Part shown: positions 8,896-18,060 of the stretch, in pieces
How positions within the stretch are numbered: position 1 is the stretch's first letter
How the letters are laid out: each line of letters opens with the position of its first letter
Assembly (NCBI RefSeq): GCF_010672525.1
Contig: NZ_JAAHGH010000001.1
Span: forward strand, 90,399 to 134,996
Direction of reading: 5' to 3'
Length of the DNA: 44,598 nt
Origin: Okeania sp. SIO2B3
GTDB taxonomy: Bacteria > Cyanobacteriota > Cyanobacteriia > Cyanobacteriales > Microcoleaceae
Notes under the pieces: model-generated
The model's database searches: none
What the model was told of the DNA's origin: nothing
Seen by the model: the letters and a program-made list of their open reading frames with translations, nothing else
Translations under genes and position numbers: made by a program

Positions 8896-8967
8896 TACAT
8901 TTAGTAGGAAGGAACGCAGAAGGGAAATAAACTTTCTATTTCTTCTTCTTTCTTCCCTCCGGACTCC

Positions 8968-9135
8968 TGATATCAAATCCGTTTAATTCGGCACGTAAAA
9001 AATGTTTCATCTTCAACCATTACCAAATATTTCTCGATATCCCCATCTCCGTATCTCCCTAACTCCCCTACTGCCCTACTCTCCTACTCCCCTACTCACC
9101 ATCTAATTAAACCGATGCTACCGGATTTGATATGA
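8968..9135. mobile_element. MITE-like element with 14 bp terminal inverted repeats
   Basis: TGATATCAAATCCG (8968-8981) is matched by CGGATTTGATATGA (9122-9135), with 13 of 14 bases paired. The interior holds TCTCC/ACTCCCCT repeats and no reading frame. The right end CCGATGCTACCGGA...TGATAT also occurs alone near 32057-32079. A related pair of ends brackets 25709-25800. Confidence 0.65.
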
Positions 9136-9442
9136 CTCCTCACACAATTTATTTATAAGTATTCAACCGAATGTAATATTACTTCTTACTTCTTAACTTC
9201 TGCTATAAATTCGGATTTCATCAAGATTTAAGTAAACTTTTATTAATCAGAAGATATGTTTTGAACTTTATAATTTTCAACAATAGCAATATAAAGAAAT
9301 ATTAAATAAAGAAAGATTAAAAAACTCAGTATGTATTGAGTATGTATCAATTTTGTAGCTATACGGTTTGATACTAAATGTTTTTTTGACCTAATACAAA
9401 AGTACTATATAGTTATAAATATGGGTTTCTACTGAGACTTTT

Positions 9443-9502
9443 ATGAAGAAGTGATGAAGCTGTAAGTGATTTCCATGAAGATTCAATGAAGATTTCGTGA
9501 AA
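9443..9502 (+). promoter_or_regulatory. 11 bp-phased ATGAAG direct repeats upstream of the PEP-CTERM gene
   Basis: ATGAAG starts at 9443, 9454, 9475 and 9486, with GTGAAA at 9497 and a weaker AGTGAT at 9465. Spacing is 11, (11), 10, 11 and 11 bp. Direct repeats on one helical face are the pattern used by OmpR/PhoB-type regulators. The hexamer does not match the Pho box or the RpaB HLR1 sites I know. Confidence 0.45.
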
Positions 9503-9584
9503 ACGTGTTTTTCCTCTTGTAGTTTCCAAGAAAAGTAAAATAAGATGATGACATCAAGCAAATTTTATGGAGTTGTATCTAGCC

Positions 9585-9782
9585 ATGTTGAAAAAGACTT
9601 TATTCGCTGCTGCTACCACTATCACTGTTGTTGGTTCTTCTATGCCTGCTTTGGCCAATATTACGCTGCCCCCTGGCCCTCAAGAAGTACCTGAACCCAT
9701 GAGTGTTATTAGTCTGATTGCATTCACTGGAGGTAGTTTGCTAGCTGTAAAACGTGGAGAGTCACACAAAGAAGGCAAGTAA
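9585..9782 (+). CDS. Very small PEP-CTERM-like exported protein
   Basis: This 65-residue protein has a signal peptide (MLKKTLFAAATTITVVGSSM, cleavage likely after PALA near 24). A spacer of about ten residues follows, then VPEP at 35-38, one hydrophobic segment (about 40-55) and a basic end (KRGESHKEGK). This is the layout of a PEP-CTERM sorting signal, recognised by an exosortase, with almost no mature domain. An in-frame ATG lies at 9567, but GGAG at 9569-9572 is placed 12 bases before the ATG at 9585, so the latter is chosen. Upstream lie 11 bp-phased repeats. The next gene encodes a large surface-type protein, but no exosortase lies in the window. The function is unknown. Confidence 0.7.
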   Translation: MLKKTLFAAATTITVVGSSMPALANITLPPGPQEVPEPMSVISLIAFTGGSLLAVKRGESHKEGK

Positions 9783-10390
9783 CAAAGCCTAAATCCTATT
9801 TGGGGTTGGCAGCTATATAGCTGTCACCTTTGATTATCTGTTTTCTTCACATCCTTTTTTATACCAATCTCCTTAAAGATAGCTACACATCATATCTCAA
9901 GTAATGAAATCATATAACCTACATTCCGCACGTTAACGGATGTTATTGGGGTATTTTGTTAAAGGCTTTTTGTTCATGTAAAATCCGGTGACTAGAAACC
10001 ACATATCTTATTGAGAAAAGCCTGATATTTTATAGATTGTAGTTTACTTGTTTGTGGTCTAGCTAAACAGGATTTAATATCACTCTTTCATTGAATAGTC
10101 TAGGGATATCAATGGTGAGTGAATAATCAATTAAATGTGATTGCACTTGATAGTACGATCGCTACACATCCTCATCAAAAATTGAATGAATGCGATCGGT
10201 TGAAAGACAAGGATTTTTCAGCTCAATCTATAATGGCAAAAATCTTGAAATACTTACCCTGTCTTACTTGAAAAATATTCAAAATTTCTACTATAACCTG
10301 CCTAATGTGGGAGCTAAATAATATTAACTAAGATAAGCAGTGTAGCCTAAGTTTATGAAATTGGTATTACTTTTTACTTAGATAAAAACT
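9783..10390. other. Gene-free stretch between the PEP-CTERM gene and the large protein
   Basis: A near-palindrome (GGCAGCTATATAGCTGTC, 9808-9825) follows the small gene and may be a weak terminator, although no T-run is attached. The rest shows no gene, no repeat copy and no clear promoter. Confidence 0.4.
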
Positions 10391-13300
10391 ATGAGCAATA
10401 TTGACAATTTGAAAAATATCCTGCCTGAGCAGGTTACAGTCACCGCTATCCAAAGAAATATTTCAGAAGGCGGACCGCAAGGTCAAAACTTGGATATTGC
10501 CTTGGGCGATCCCAGCTATTTTGATCTGAAAATCAATGATTCTACTAACCTGCTCGATGGTTCTTTTGATAGTTATTGTCTAGATTTTGACGCAGCATTA
10601 ACATTTGTTGGATATGATTATAATGGTGATGGTGACACTGACGATCAAGATGTTAACCTGCCAACTTTCGGTGTTGATGCAGATGAGGTAGACCCGACAG
10701 ATTTCTCAGCTTCAGTCTACTCCAGCTATGACACAAGTATCTATGATGAATTAACAGCTCGTGGGGTACAAAATCCTGAGAATTTAGGTATGGTCAATTG
10801 GTTAATTAATAACCAGGACACATTTATCAATCAAGGATTTAGTGCAGCTGATATCCAAACAGCAGTTTGGGAATTAGTAGATGGTACTCCCAACCTCAGT
10901 AACGATTTCAGAAATTATTTCACTGATATGTTTGGTGGAATTAGTGATGCCAATGTGGCTGCAATTGTGGCTGAAGCACAGAATAATGCTGATTTTGTCC
11001 CCCAGGAAGGAGAAAAAGTAGCTGTTATCCTCGTACCACCAGATAACAATCAAATCATCATTGCTGGTGTGGAATTATCATCTCAATTTTCGGCTTCTTT
11101 AGGAGACAAAGTATTCTTTGATGATGATGGGGACGGTATCCAAGATGATGGAGAAGATGGAGTACAAGGAGTAACAGTAACCTTAACTGGTGGTGGAGAA
11201 GATGGTATAATTGGCCAAGGGAACGACGACACCACAGTAACTACTACCACTGATGCAGATGGTATGTATAAGTTCGAGGATCTCAACCCTGGTGAAGAGT
11301 ATAAAGTCACATTCTCTGACCTACCGGAAGGATTTGAATTCACAGATCAAGACCAAGGTGGGGATGATGCAGCAGACTCTGATGCTGACCCAAGCAATGG
11401 CATGACAGATGTAGTCATCCTAGCACCTGGTGAAGAAAATCTAGATGTAGATGCAGGAATTGTCGCAACTCCCACAGGCAGCATCGGAGACACTGTCTTC
11501 CTAGATGAAAATGGTAATGGTACACCAGATGCAGGTGAAGGCATAGCAGGAGTAGAAGTCAAACTAGACATTGATAGTGATGGTACATTTGATGCCACCG
11601 AAACCACAGATGCTAATGGTCAATACTTATTCGATGGGTTAAACAGTGGTGACTACACAGTAATGGTAGATACCGATACCTTACCAGATGATGTAGTAAA
11701 TACTGTGGACCCAGATGGTGTTAATGACAGTATGTCTGATGTGACTCTGGGAACAGGGGAAGACAACCTCGACCAAGACTTCGGTTATGAGGAAGAACCT
11801 CAAAATCCTGGTATCGAAATTGAAAAGTCTACCAACACTGTAGATGCTGACACACCAGAAGAAGCACCAGAAATCGCTGCTGGTGAGGAAGTTACTTGGA
11901 CTTATGAAGTAACCAACACTGGTGATGTACCCTTTGATGAAAGTGAAGTTGTAGTCACTGACGACATAGAAGGCATAATTACTAACATCATTAACAAAGG
12001 GGATGGTGATAACATCTTAGCTCCTAATGAAACCTGGATTTATGAGCAGACAGGAATAGCTCAAGATTTATCTACCGTTACTAACAATGTTATTGATTTT
12101 GAAACCGATGGTGAGGGTAATGCTTTAGCTGCTGGCACAATTATTGATGACGAGTACCAGAACCTAGGGGTAACCATTTCCGCTACTGAATTCGGTGCCA
12201 TGATCTTTGACAGTGCTAACCCAACTGGTGGAGACCCAGATTTAGCAACAGACAGTGAAGGCAACATCTTAATCATTTCCGAAGATGGTGACAGTTCCGA
12301 TCCTGATGACAATGCTGGTGGTGGGGTCATTACCTTTGACTTGGATAACCCAATCGAACTCAACTCTATTAACTTTGTAGATATTGAGGAAACGGGTGGT
12401 GAAGTTCGCACTATTGATGTTGATGGAAATATAATAGATACTACCTCAATTCCTGCTCCTGGAAATGGTAGTCTCCAAACTTTAAATATCAATGACAGTG
12501 ATGTTGCCAAGATAGAAGTTGAACTTGCTGGTAGTGGTGCTATTTCAGGCTTAGATTTTGACAGCATAGGTGACGGTATCTATAAAAATATCGGTACAGT
12601 TGTTGCTGATGATGTCACCGACGAAGACCCCAGTCACTATGTTAACGGCGAACCAGATCCTCAAGACCCTGGTATCGACATTGAGAAGTTCACTAATGGA
12701 GTAGATGCTGACACCATAGAGGAAGCAGTAGAAATTGCTGCTGGTGAGACAGTTACTTGGACTTATGAAGTAACCAACACTGGTGATGTACCATTTGATA
12801 TATCTGAGATTGAGGTTACTGACGACCAAGAAGGCACAATTACCAACATCTCTAACCAAGGTGATGGAGATGACACATTAGATCCTAATGAAACCTGGAT
12901 TTATGAACTGACAGGAACTGCTCAAGACTTAAGCACTGCCACCGGTTCCCAAGACATTACCTTCAATCTAACAGGTAGCAGTTCCACAACGGGCAATTAC
13001 GGAAATGTCCGTACCTTTACTCAAGATGGTGTATCAGTAGATGTCAGCGCATTCAGCAGTAACAAGAGCGGTGGAGACTGGAGAACCGCTTACCTTGGAG
13101 CTTATGGTGGTGGTTTAGGTGTTACCAATCGTAATGAAAGTGGTTCCCATCACCGAGTAGATAATGGTGGTAGCAACGATTATATCCTCTTTGAGTTCGA
13201 CCAAAATGTCACCGTAGATCGAGCCTTACTTGATTATATCGTCGATGATAGCGATATCTCAGTTTGGATTGGCGATCGCGATGGAGACATTTCACTTTTG

Positions 13301-14524
13301 GACGGCAATATCTTAAGTGGCTTCACCAAGGAAAATAACGATGGCGGTAATGGTGGTAGTGACTACAAACGCTGGGCTAACTTTAATGCTGATGAGTTAA
13401 CAGGTGATACCATAGTTATTTCTGCCCGTGACGATCACAGTATGGATAACTTCAAGTTGAAAAAACTGGATATTTCTGTAGCGGGTGACACCAGCATCGG
13501 CAATTACGTCAATATCGGAACTGTAACTGCTGGTTCTGTAAGTGATGAAGACCAAAGTAGTTACACCAACCCTGACGAACCTCAAAATCCTGGTATTGAC
13601 ATTGAGAAGTTCACCAACGGCGTAAATGCTGACACTCTAGAGGAAGCAGCAGAAATTGCTGCTGGCGAGACAGTTACTTGGACTTATGAAGTAACCAATA
13701 CTGGTGATGTACCATTTGATAAATCTGATATTGACGTAACTGACGACCAGGAAGGCACAATTACCAACATCGTTAGCCAAGGTGATGGCGATAACACCTT
13801 AGATCCTGGTGAAACCTGGACTTACGAACAAACAGGAACAGCTCAAGACCTGACCACAGTTACAGAGGGTACAACTGAAACCTTCAATTTCACAGGCAAT
13901 AGTGGTTTAGATGGTCCTAATGGCAATATCCGTACCTTTGATGCTGGTGACCTTTCTGTCAACGCCAGTGCTTTCAGTCGCGATGAACACGGAAATTGGG
14001 ATGAAGGCTTTTTGGGTAGTTTCTCTGGTGGACTCGGAGTCACCGATAACTCAGAAGGTGATGGAAGCAATAACAAGCATAAAGTTGACAATGTATACCG
14101 AGACAACTATGTCTTATTTGAATTCTCTGAGGATGTTGTTGTCGATGAGGCATTATTAGCTTCCGTAACAAATGACAGTGATATTACCTATTGGGTAGGT
14201 AGCAAGGAAGATGCGTTCACTGACCACAATATCTTAAGTGATAATTTCTTAGACAGTCTTGAATTCACAGAAGACAATGATACCTTCAGTTCAAGTTCAC
14301 GCTGGGCAAATATCAATGATGGTGAAGTAAGTGGTAATATACTTGTTATTGCAGCTTCTACCTCCGACCCAACTCCTGAAGACCGATTCAAGATCAAAGA
14401 ATTAGAAGTGCAGCAGGTCGAAACTGTCGAAAGTGGTTTTTATCAGAATCTAGGTACTGTTGATATCAATGGTCTCATCGATGATGATTTGAGTTACTAT
14501 GTTAATCCTGACTTCTCTATCTAA
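10391..14524 (+). CDS. Large acidic multi-domain surface-type protein (SdrD-B-like and repeated DUF11-type domains)
   Basis: The protein has 1377 residues and is very rich in Asp, Asn, Gly and Thr. Domains in order: an N-terminal region of about 230 residues with YCLDFD (Cys63) and DIQTAVW (Gln156), reminiscent of Cys-Gln thioester domains; two SdrD-B/Cna-B-like domains (about 237-356 and 362-466) with DDDGDG-type Ca2+-like loops; and three copies of a NPGIDIEKFTNG...TWTYEVTNTGDVPFD domain starting near 471, 757 and 1063. Each copy is followed by a different insert. Inserts 2 and 3 are related to each other (GLGVT...HKVDN...YVLFEF). There is no Sec signal peptide, LPXTG or PEP-CTERM anchor. 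An in-frame TAG at 10379 rules out a longer N-terminus. It is probably extracellular, exported by an unidentified route, with an adhesion or matrix role inferred. A strong terminator follows. Confidence 0.75.
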   Translation: MSNIDNLKNILPEQVTVTAIQRNISEGGPQGQNLDIALGDPSYFDLKINDSTNLLDGSFDSYCLDFDAALTFVGYDYNGDGDTDDQDVNLPTFGVDADEVDPTDFSASVYSSYDTSIYDELTARGVQNPENLGMVNWLINNQDTFINQGFSAADIQTAVWELVDGTPNLSNDFRNYFTDMFGGISDANVAAIVAEAQNNADFVPQEGEKVAVILVPPDNNQIIIAGVELSSQFSASLGDKVFFDDDGDGIQDDGEDGVQGVTVTLTGGGEDGIIGQGNDDTTVTTTTDADGMYKFEDLNPGEEYKVTFSDLPEGFEFTDQDQGGDDAADSDADPSNGMTDVVILAPGEENLDVDAGIVATPTGSIGDTVFLDENGNGTPDAGEGIAGVEVKLDIDSDGTFDATETTDANGQYLFDGLNSGDYTVMVDTDTLPDDVVNTVDPDGVNDSMSDVTLGTGEDNLDQDFGYEEEPQNPGIEIEKSTNTVDADTPEEAPEIAAGEEVTWTYEVTNTGDVPFDESEVVVTDDIEGIITNIINKGDGDNILAPNETWIYEQTGIAQDLSTVTNNVIDFETDGEGNALAAGTIIDDEYQNLGVTISATEFGAMIFDSANPTGGDPDLATDSEGNILIISEDGDSSDPDDNAGGGVITFDLDNPIELNSINFVDIEETGGEVRTIDVDGNIIDTTSIPAPGNGSLQTLNINDSDVAKIEVELAGSGAISGLDFDSIGDGIYKNIGTVVADDVTDEDPSHYVNGEPDPQDPGIDIEKFTNGVDADTIEEAVEIAAGETVTWTYEVTNTGDVPFDISEIEVTDDQEGTITNISNQGDGDDTLDPNETWIYELTGTAQDLSTATGSQDITFNLTGSSSTTGNYGNVRTFTQDGVSVDVSAFSSNKSGGDWRTAYLGAYGGGLGVTNRNESGSHHRVDNGGSNDYILFEFDQNVTVDRALLDYIVDDSDISVWIGDRDGDISLLDGNILSGFTKENNDGGNGGSDYKRWANFNADELTGDTIVISARDDHSMDNFKLKKLDISVAGDTSIGNYVNIGTVTAGSVSDEDQSSYTNPDEPQNPGIDIEKFTNGVNADTLEEAAEIAAGETVTWTYEVTNTGDVPFDKSDIDVTDDQEGTITNIVSQGDGDNTLDPGETWTYEQTGTAQDLTTVTEGTTETFNFTGNSGLDGPNGNIRTFDAGDLSVNASAFSRDEHGNWDEGFLGSFSGGLGVTDNSEGDGSNNKHKVDNVYRDNYVLFEFSEDVVVDEALLASVTNDSDITYWVGSKEDAFTDHNILSDNFLDSLEFTEDNDTFSSSSRWANINDGEVSGNILVIAASTSDPTPEDRFKIKELEVQQVETVESGFYQNLGTVDINGLIDDDLSYYVNPDFSI

Positions 14525-14603
14525 TTTTCTTGGATAAGACTTTCTAGACATTGGCAATAGCAAATTTAGAAGTCTAAGTAAAGTTAATAGTTGAATTGAT
14601 ATA

Positions 14604-14643
14604 AGAGTTTCACAGAAATTACGTCTGTGAGGCTCTTTTTTTT
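14604..14643 (+). terminator. Rho-independent terminator of the large surface protein gene
   Basis: AGAG + TCACAGA pairs with TCTGTGA + CTCT around a 7 base loop, with two-base bulges. It is followed by a run of nine T. Confidence 0.9.
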
Positions 14644-14863
14644 AGATAAGAGTTTTTGATACCAAATCTACTTTTCATTAATGGATAATGCATAATTGAT
14701 AATTACCTCTGGTTAAAACCGTTACGGAATTGAATATAAGGAATATTGTCTTTGTTTTTCCCTGAAAAGGGGAGGCTTCAAAGCGCGAATTATTTAATTA
14801 TTAATTATTAATTATTAATTTTTCGGTAATACCAATTTGATAAATGTTTGTTACAAATGGTAG

Positions 14864-14893
14864 GGACGTTGCATAAGGGTGTCCGTACAAAAG
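14864..14893 (+). repeat. Small dispersed element, TAGGGACGTTGCATAAGGG type
   Basis: TAGGGACGTTGCATAAGGG + TGTCCGTACAA recurs at 22073-22102 inside the tnpB remnant, with one change. The ends GGGACG and CGTCC(G) are complementary. Confidence 0.7.
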
Positions 14894-15769
14894 AAGGAAG
14901 AGGGAAGAAGGAAGAAGGGGAAAATTTTGAAAAAAAGGGAAAAACGATAGAAATAACTATAGCAATGTGCCCTGGCATATTTACAAATTGCAGGAGGTGT
15001 CCAATAGCTAAAAGTCTTATATGATAAGCTTTTTATTCCCCCTGTTGCCTGTTGCCTGTTGCCTGCGCGCAGCGCTATATCTAAAATTAACTGGAGCAGC
15101 TATTTTTAAGCATATTCGATCAATATCTACCTTTTTGTAGCATTCTTTTTTTTAATTGGTATAAGCGAAAATAAAAAGTTCGTGTTACAAAGCTGCACTT
15201 GGTACAATTTTGTAAACTGGAAAATTTTTTTATTGGGATTGAGATGTAGATATTAATGCTGTATGTACACTAGATAAGTGATAGTCCTGTATATGTAGTG
15301 ATAAGTCAATATAAATGATTAGTTTTTAACATTAATCTTGAAAATATTACGTTTTTAGACAGTGTAAAGTTCTTGGAATAACTATTGCTAGCCAAGGCTT
15401 TCAGAGACTCAAGGTTAAAAACTATCCATTCAGAACAATAGGTGCTGTAAGCCTTTTCCAGTAAAACTTTCAGTCTGGATAGCACACCGTTTTTTAGAAG
15501 AACTTTGTACTCTCCAGTTAAGTTTTCTCCTGCTGAAAAATTTCAAAATTATTGTCTAGGGAATATAGCTGCCTCTAGCCTCTCTCTGCCTTTCATGTCG
15601 CGCAGCAAAACACTTCATATCATCAGCTATAAAATCATCAGGAATTAACCCCAAATATTCTAACCAAAAAGTATTCTATTATCTATTAACAGTAATCAGA
15701 AAAAATCTCTATCTCTATAATAAAATGTCAGATAATCAACTAATCTGCCCTAGTTGTGGTAGTAATTAT

Positions 15770-16052
15770 TGCTCTGCTGATTAATTATAAAAGTATTGAT
15801 ATATAAAGGTTTGAGCATTTTTAGGGTCGAATTGCAGTACACCTGTTTCAGTTGATTTTGCTCAAAAAGCTAGTATTTTGGGCTGACTATGGCAGAACAA
15901 TCTTGGGACAAAACGCCCGCTCCTACCTCCTCGCTCCCGAGCCATTTCTCCCCTCCTGGGAGGGGGAGGGGCGAGGGGTGGGTTGTCTCCTGTCTCCTGT
16001 CTCCTATCTCCTGTCTCCTACCCCAGCAAAAAGACTTTCCATAAGCAAACCC
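15770..16052 (+). mobile_element. MITE-like element inserted in the IS1 remnant
   Basis: The left end is TGCTCTGCTGATTAATTA and the right end TAAGCAAACCC. TAATTAT occurs on both sides (15763-15769 and 16053-16059) as the target duplication. Removing the element plus one TAATTAT joins TGTGGTAG to TAATTATATTGTTAAA, restoring CGSNYIVKNG in frame. The interior carries a G-rich block (15951-15983) and TCCTGTC heptamers. It is related to 4239-4504 and 6449-6684. Confidence 0.85.
15951..15983 (+). repeat. G-rich dispersed element with quadruplex pattern
   Basis: CCCTCCTGGG is followed by G-runs of 5, 4, 4 and 3 separated by 1-3 bases. It lies inside the MITE copy, as does the block in 4239-4504. 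Confidence 0.7.
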
Positions 16053-16403
16053 TAATTATATTGTTAAAAATGGGATGATTCACTTCGGAAAAACAAAAAT
16101 ATCAGTGTCAAAATTATCTGTGACAATTTGTGGAAAATAGTAAATAAATTATATTTAGTAATTAAGCCAAATAATTAATTGATAAGTTAGTTTGGCACTT
16201 TTTAATTCGTGTAACAGGTGTGTCGAAAAAATGGTTCCAGAATTACGTTAATAATAAGTATGCTGAAATTTCTCGGTCTATTAAATATACTAAGAAAAAA
16301 CTGGGTAAACTCACCATCCAATGTTATGAAATGTAGTCATTTTATTGACAATAAAAATCACAAACAATGGCTCTGATTAGCAATTGATATAGAAACTAAA
16401 AGA

Positions 16404-16604
16404 AGCGTTTCGCTGCGCTACATCAGAAGGGGAGACTAGCAGCAGCTATATCACCTGACCACAATTTTATCACTACATATACAGGACGACCGAAATATAT
16501 TAGATACTGTTTGTATTGATTTACCATAATGAATAGAGGAAATAATTACTCTAACATCTTAATTTTTAATTTTTGCTTCAATCGCAAATTAACAATACCT
16601 CGTT
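16404..16604. other. Short gene-free stretch with a small dispersed element
   Basis: GCGTTTCGCTGCGCTACATC (16406-16425) is a copy of the element found at 22354-22373 in the tnpB remnant. Nothing else is recognised. Confidence 0.5.
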
Positions 16605-17045
16605 TTATTGTTCTTGATAAGTAATTTCTTCTCTCTTCACGACCAGACCATTGATTGCTAGACTAAAAGAACCATCATTCACTCTGAAAGTTTTATTACC
16701 ATCAATTGCAGCATATCCTTGATTAAATTCTACAGGTAACTCTAAAACTTGATTCGGATTAGATTTTCTGCCTGCAACTAACATTAATTGACCATTTGGT
16801 TGACGACAAATATTAGCAAAATAGTTCTTGGATTCAAAATAATTTACTTCAGACCAGTTGTCTCCACGTTGAAGACAAATACGTCGGTCATTCCGGGGAA
16901 GTTCAGCTAATAATATAGTCCCTTGCTCTGTTTCTAGATTGTTGTGATATGCTAGAACTTTTGCTGAAAATGTATATAAAAAGAATGTAGTTATTGTCAA
17001 TAGTCCTAACTTTAAGAGCTGTTGATTAGTCTTAACAAAATTCAC
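16605..17045 (-). CDS. Secreted protein of unknown function, paralogue of the next gene
   Basis: This 146-residue protein begins with a hydrophobic signal segment (about 12-32, SAKVLA as possible cleavage site). The mature part carries ILLAELPRNDRRICLQ, YFANICRQPNGQLMLVAGRKSNPNQ and GYAAIDGNKTFRVN, which align with the neighbour at 17193-17678 over its whole length. Two cysteines, in RICLQ and NICRQ, are shared by both proteins and could form a disulfide. The two genes are in tandem on the minus strand, 147 bp apart. I do not recognise the family. Confidence 0.75.
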   Translation of the reverse strand: MNFVKTNQQLLKLGLLTITTFFLYTFSAKVLAYHNNLETEQGTILLAELPRNDRRICLQRGDNWSEVNYFESKNYFANICRQPNGQLMLVAGRKSNPNQVLELPVEFNQGYAAIDGNKTFRVNDGSFSLAINGLVVKREEITYQEQ

Positions 17046-17192
17046 AGTTTAGTCCTCTGATAAATGAATTAATGGGTTCCATGATACAACATAGAAGTAA
17101 AATTTAATAATTAAATTTCTATGATTTAATCAAAAGCATATCTGGCAAGGGAGGCAAATTAAATTTTCTTCAAATAAAAATTAATAGATATA

Positions 17193-17678
17193 CTATCTCT
17201 CTTGACATACTTTTTCAGAAAATTGACTACACATATAGGTTACTTGTTCTTCACTGATAGTCTTACCATTTTCTACAATACTTAAAGTAGCACCTGTTAC
17301 AATATAGGTAGTATTTCCGTCTTCAGCAACATATCCAGTTCCCTCTTCAGCTATTGCAGCTATCTTAATATAATTTTCAGGATTAGCTTTTTGACCACCA
17401 ATATAAATTAATTGACCATTTGGCTTTCGACAGATATTGGCAAAAAAATTAGCTGTTTCTACATAAAAAGATGTAACTAAAGGCAGATTTTGCTGAGAGC
17501 ATATCTGCAAATTATCTCGTGATGACTCAGTTAATAGTATAGAATTCTCATTTATTTCTCCAGGTTTAATTAAGGCTAAAACTTGAATTGAAGGGGTGAA
17601 AGTGAATAAGAAAAAAGCATTCACTACCAACAATATAAAAAATATAAAATTACTATAATCTAGATTAACTTTCATCAA
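17193..17678 (-). CDS. Secreted protein of unknown function, paralogue of the previous gene
   Basis: This 161-residue protein has an N-terminal hydrophobic segment (about 11-35) followed by LLTESSRDNLQICSQQ, FFANICRKPNGQLIYIGGQKANPEN, GYVAEDGNTTYIV and LSIVENGK. The order matches 16605-17045. It has an extra C-terminal tail with two more cysteines (YMCSQFSEKVCQER). It lies upstream of its paralogue on the same strand, which suggests a tandem duplication followed by divergence. The upstream AT-rich region has no recognised operator. Confidence 0.75.
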   Translation of the reverse strand: MMKVNLDYSNFIFFILLVVNAFFLFTFTPSIQVLALIKPGEINENSILLTESSRDNLQICSQQNLPLVTSFYVETANFFANICRKPNGQLIYIGGQKANPENYIKIAAIAEEGTGYVAEDGNTTYIVTGATLSIVENGKTISEEQVTYMCSQFSEKVCQER

Positions 17679-18025
17679 ATTTATAGTTGCTTATATAGAA
17701 TTGTAGATGTTTTTTTTCAAATATTCTGCCTTCTAGTTGTCCCTTGTGATTAAATATACTAGCGATCGCCATGAATTTAGACACTTATATCATGTATCTT
17801 TGAATACCTACAATCAAAATTTTAGGCAACAGGAAACAGGGATAAATTTATCAGATAAAACATTTTTATTATAGCTAATTAATAAGACTTGATATTACCA
17901 TTTGGAACAATAATTAAGTAGGTAAAATTATTCGTAATTTATACTTAGGTATATTTTCGGTTATCCTGCTCGCGTAATGCTTAAAGATCTATATTTTTTA
18001 ATTTATGCCCAAACTTCCCACATTC

Positions 18026-18060
18026 CTCTCCTGGGAGGGGGAGGGGCTAGGGGTGGGTTC
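18026..18060 (+). repeat. G-rich dispersed element with quadruplex pattern
   Basis: CTCTCCTGGGAGGG is followed by GGAGGGGCTAGGGGTGGG, on the same strand orientation as the other five copies. The short phrase CCCAAACTTCCCACA flanks it on both sides. Confidence 0.7.

Larger units (their letters stand above)
8529..9584. other. Gene-free stretch of about 1 kb after pgk
   Basis: It contains a terminator (8553), a CAGCTAGCCTCC-type dispersed repeat (8629-8700), a small palindromic element (8865-8895), an inverted-repeat element (8968-9135) with an octamer run of the ACTCCCCT type inside, and a set of 11 bp-phased direct repeats (9443-9502). No gene is seen. Confidence 0.6.
14525..15724. other. Gene-free stretch after the large protein
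   Basis: It holds the terminator at 14604, the inverted copy of the 1473-1534 repeat (14686-14745), AATTATT heptamers (14793-14820), a copy of the GTAGGGACGTTGCATAAGGG element (14864-14893) and TTGCCTG heptamers (15047-15065). No gene is recognised between 14900 and 15724. Confidence 0.55.
15725..16403 (+). pseudogene. IS1-type transposase remnant, split by a MITE
   Basis: 15725-15769 encodes an N-terminus with a zinc-ribbon start (MSDNQLICPSCGSNY). After the MITE the frame resumes at about 16057 with IVKNGMIHFGK. It then continues after one frameshift as QKYQCQNYL*QFVENS (about 16102-16152), RVTGVSKKWFQNYVNNKY and KLGKLTIQCYEM*SF. After another frameshift it reads DNKNHKQWL*LAIDIETK (to 16403). 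This is the motif order of cyanobacterial IS1-family transposases. Several stops (for example TAG where Trp is expected, near 16333) and two frameshifts show that it is dead. The end of the gene is missing. Confidence 0.85.

Noticed and set aside
10391-14524. Minus-strand open frames of 60-168 codons across the large protein gene
   Set aside because: They are shadows caused by the biased codon use of the acidic repeat protein; the plus-strand frame has clear domains.
15852-16055. 67-codon open frame
   Set aside because: It lies entirely within the MITE, and its C-terminal part only translates the heptamer and G-rich repeats.
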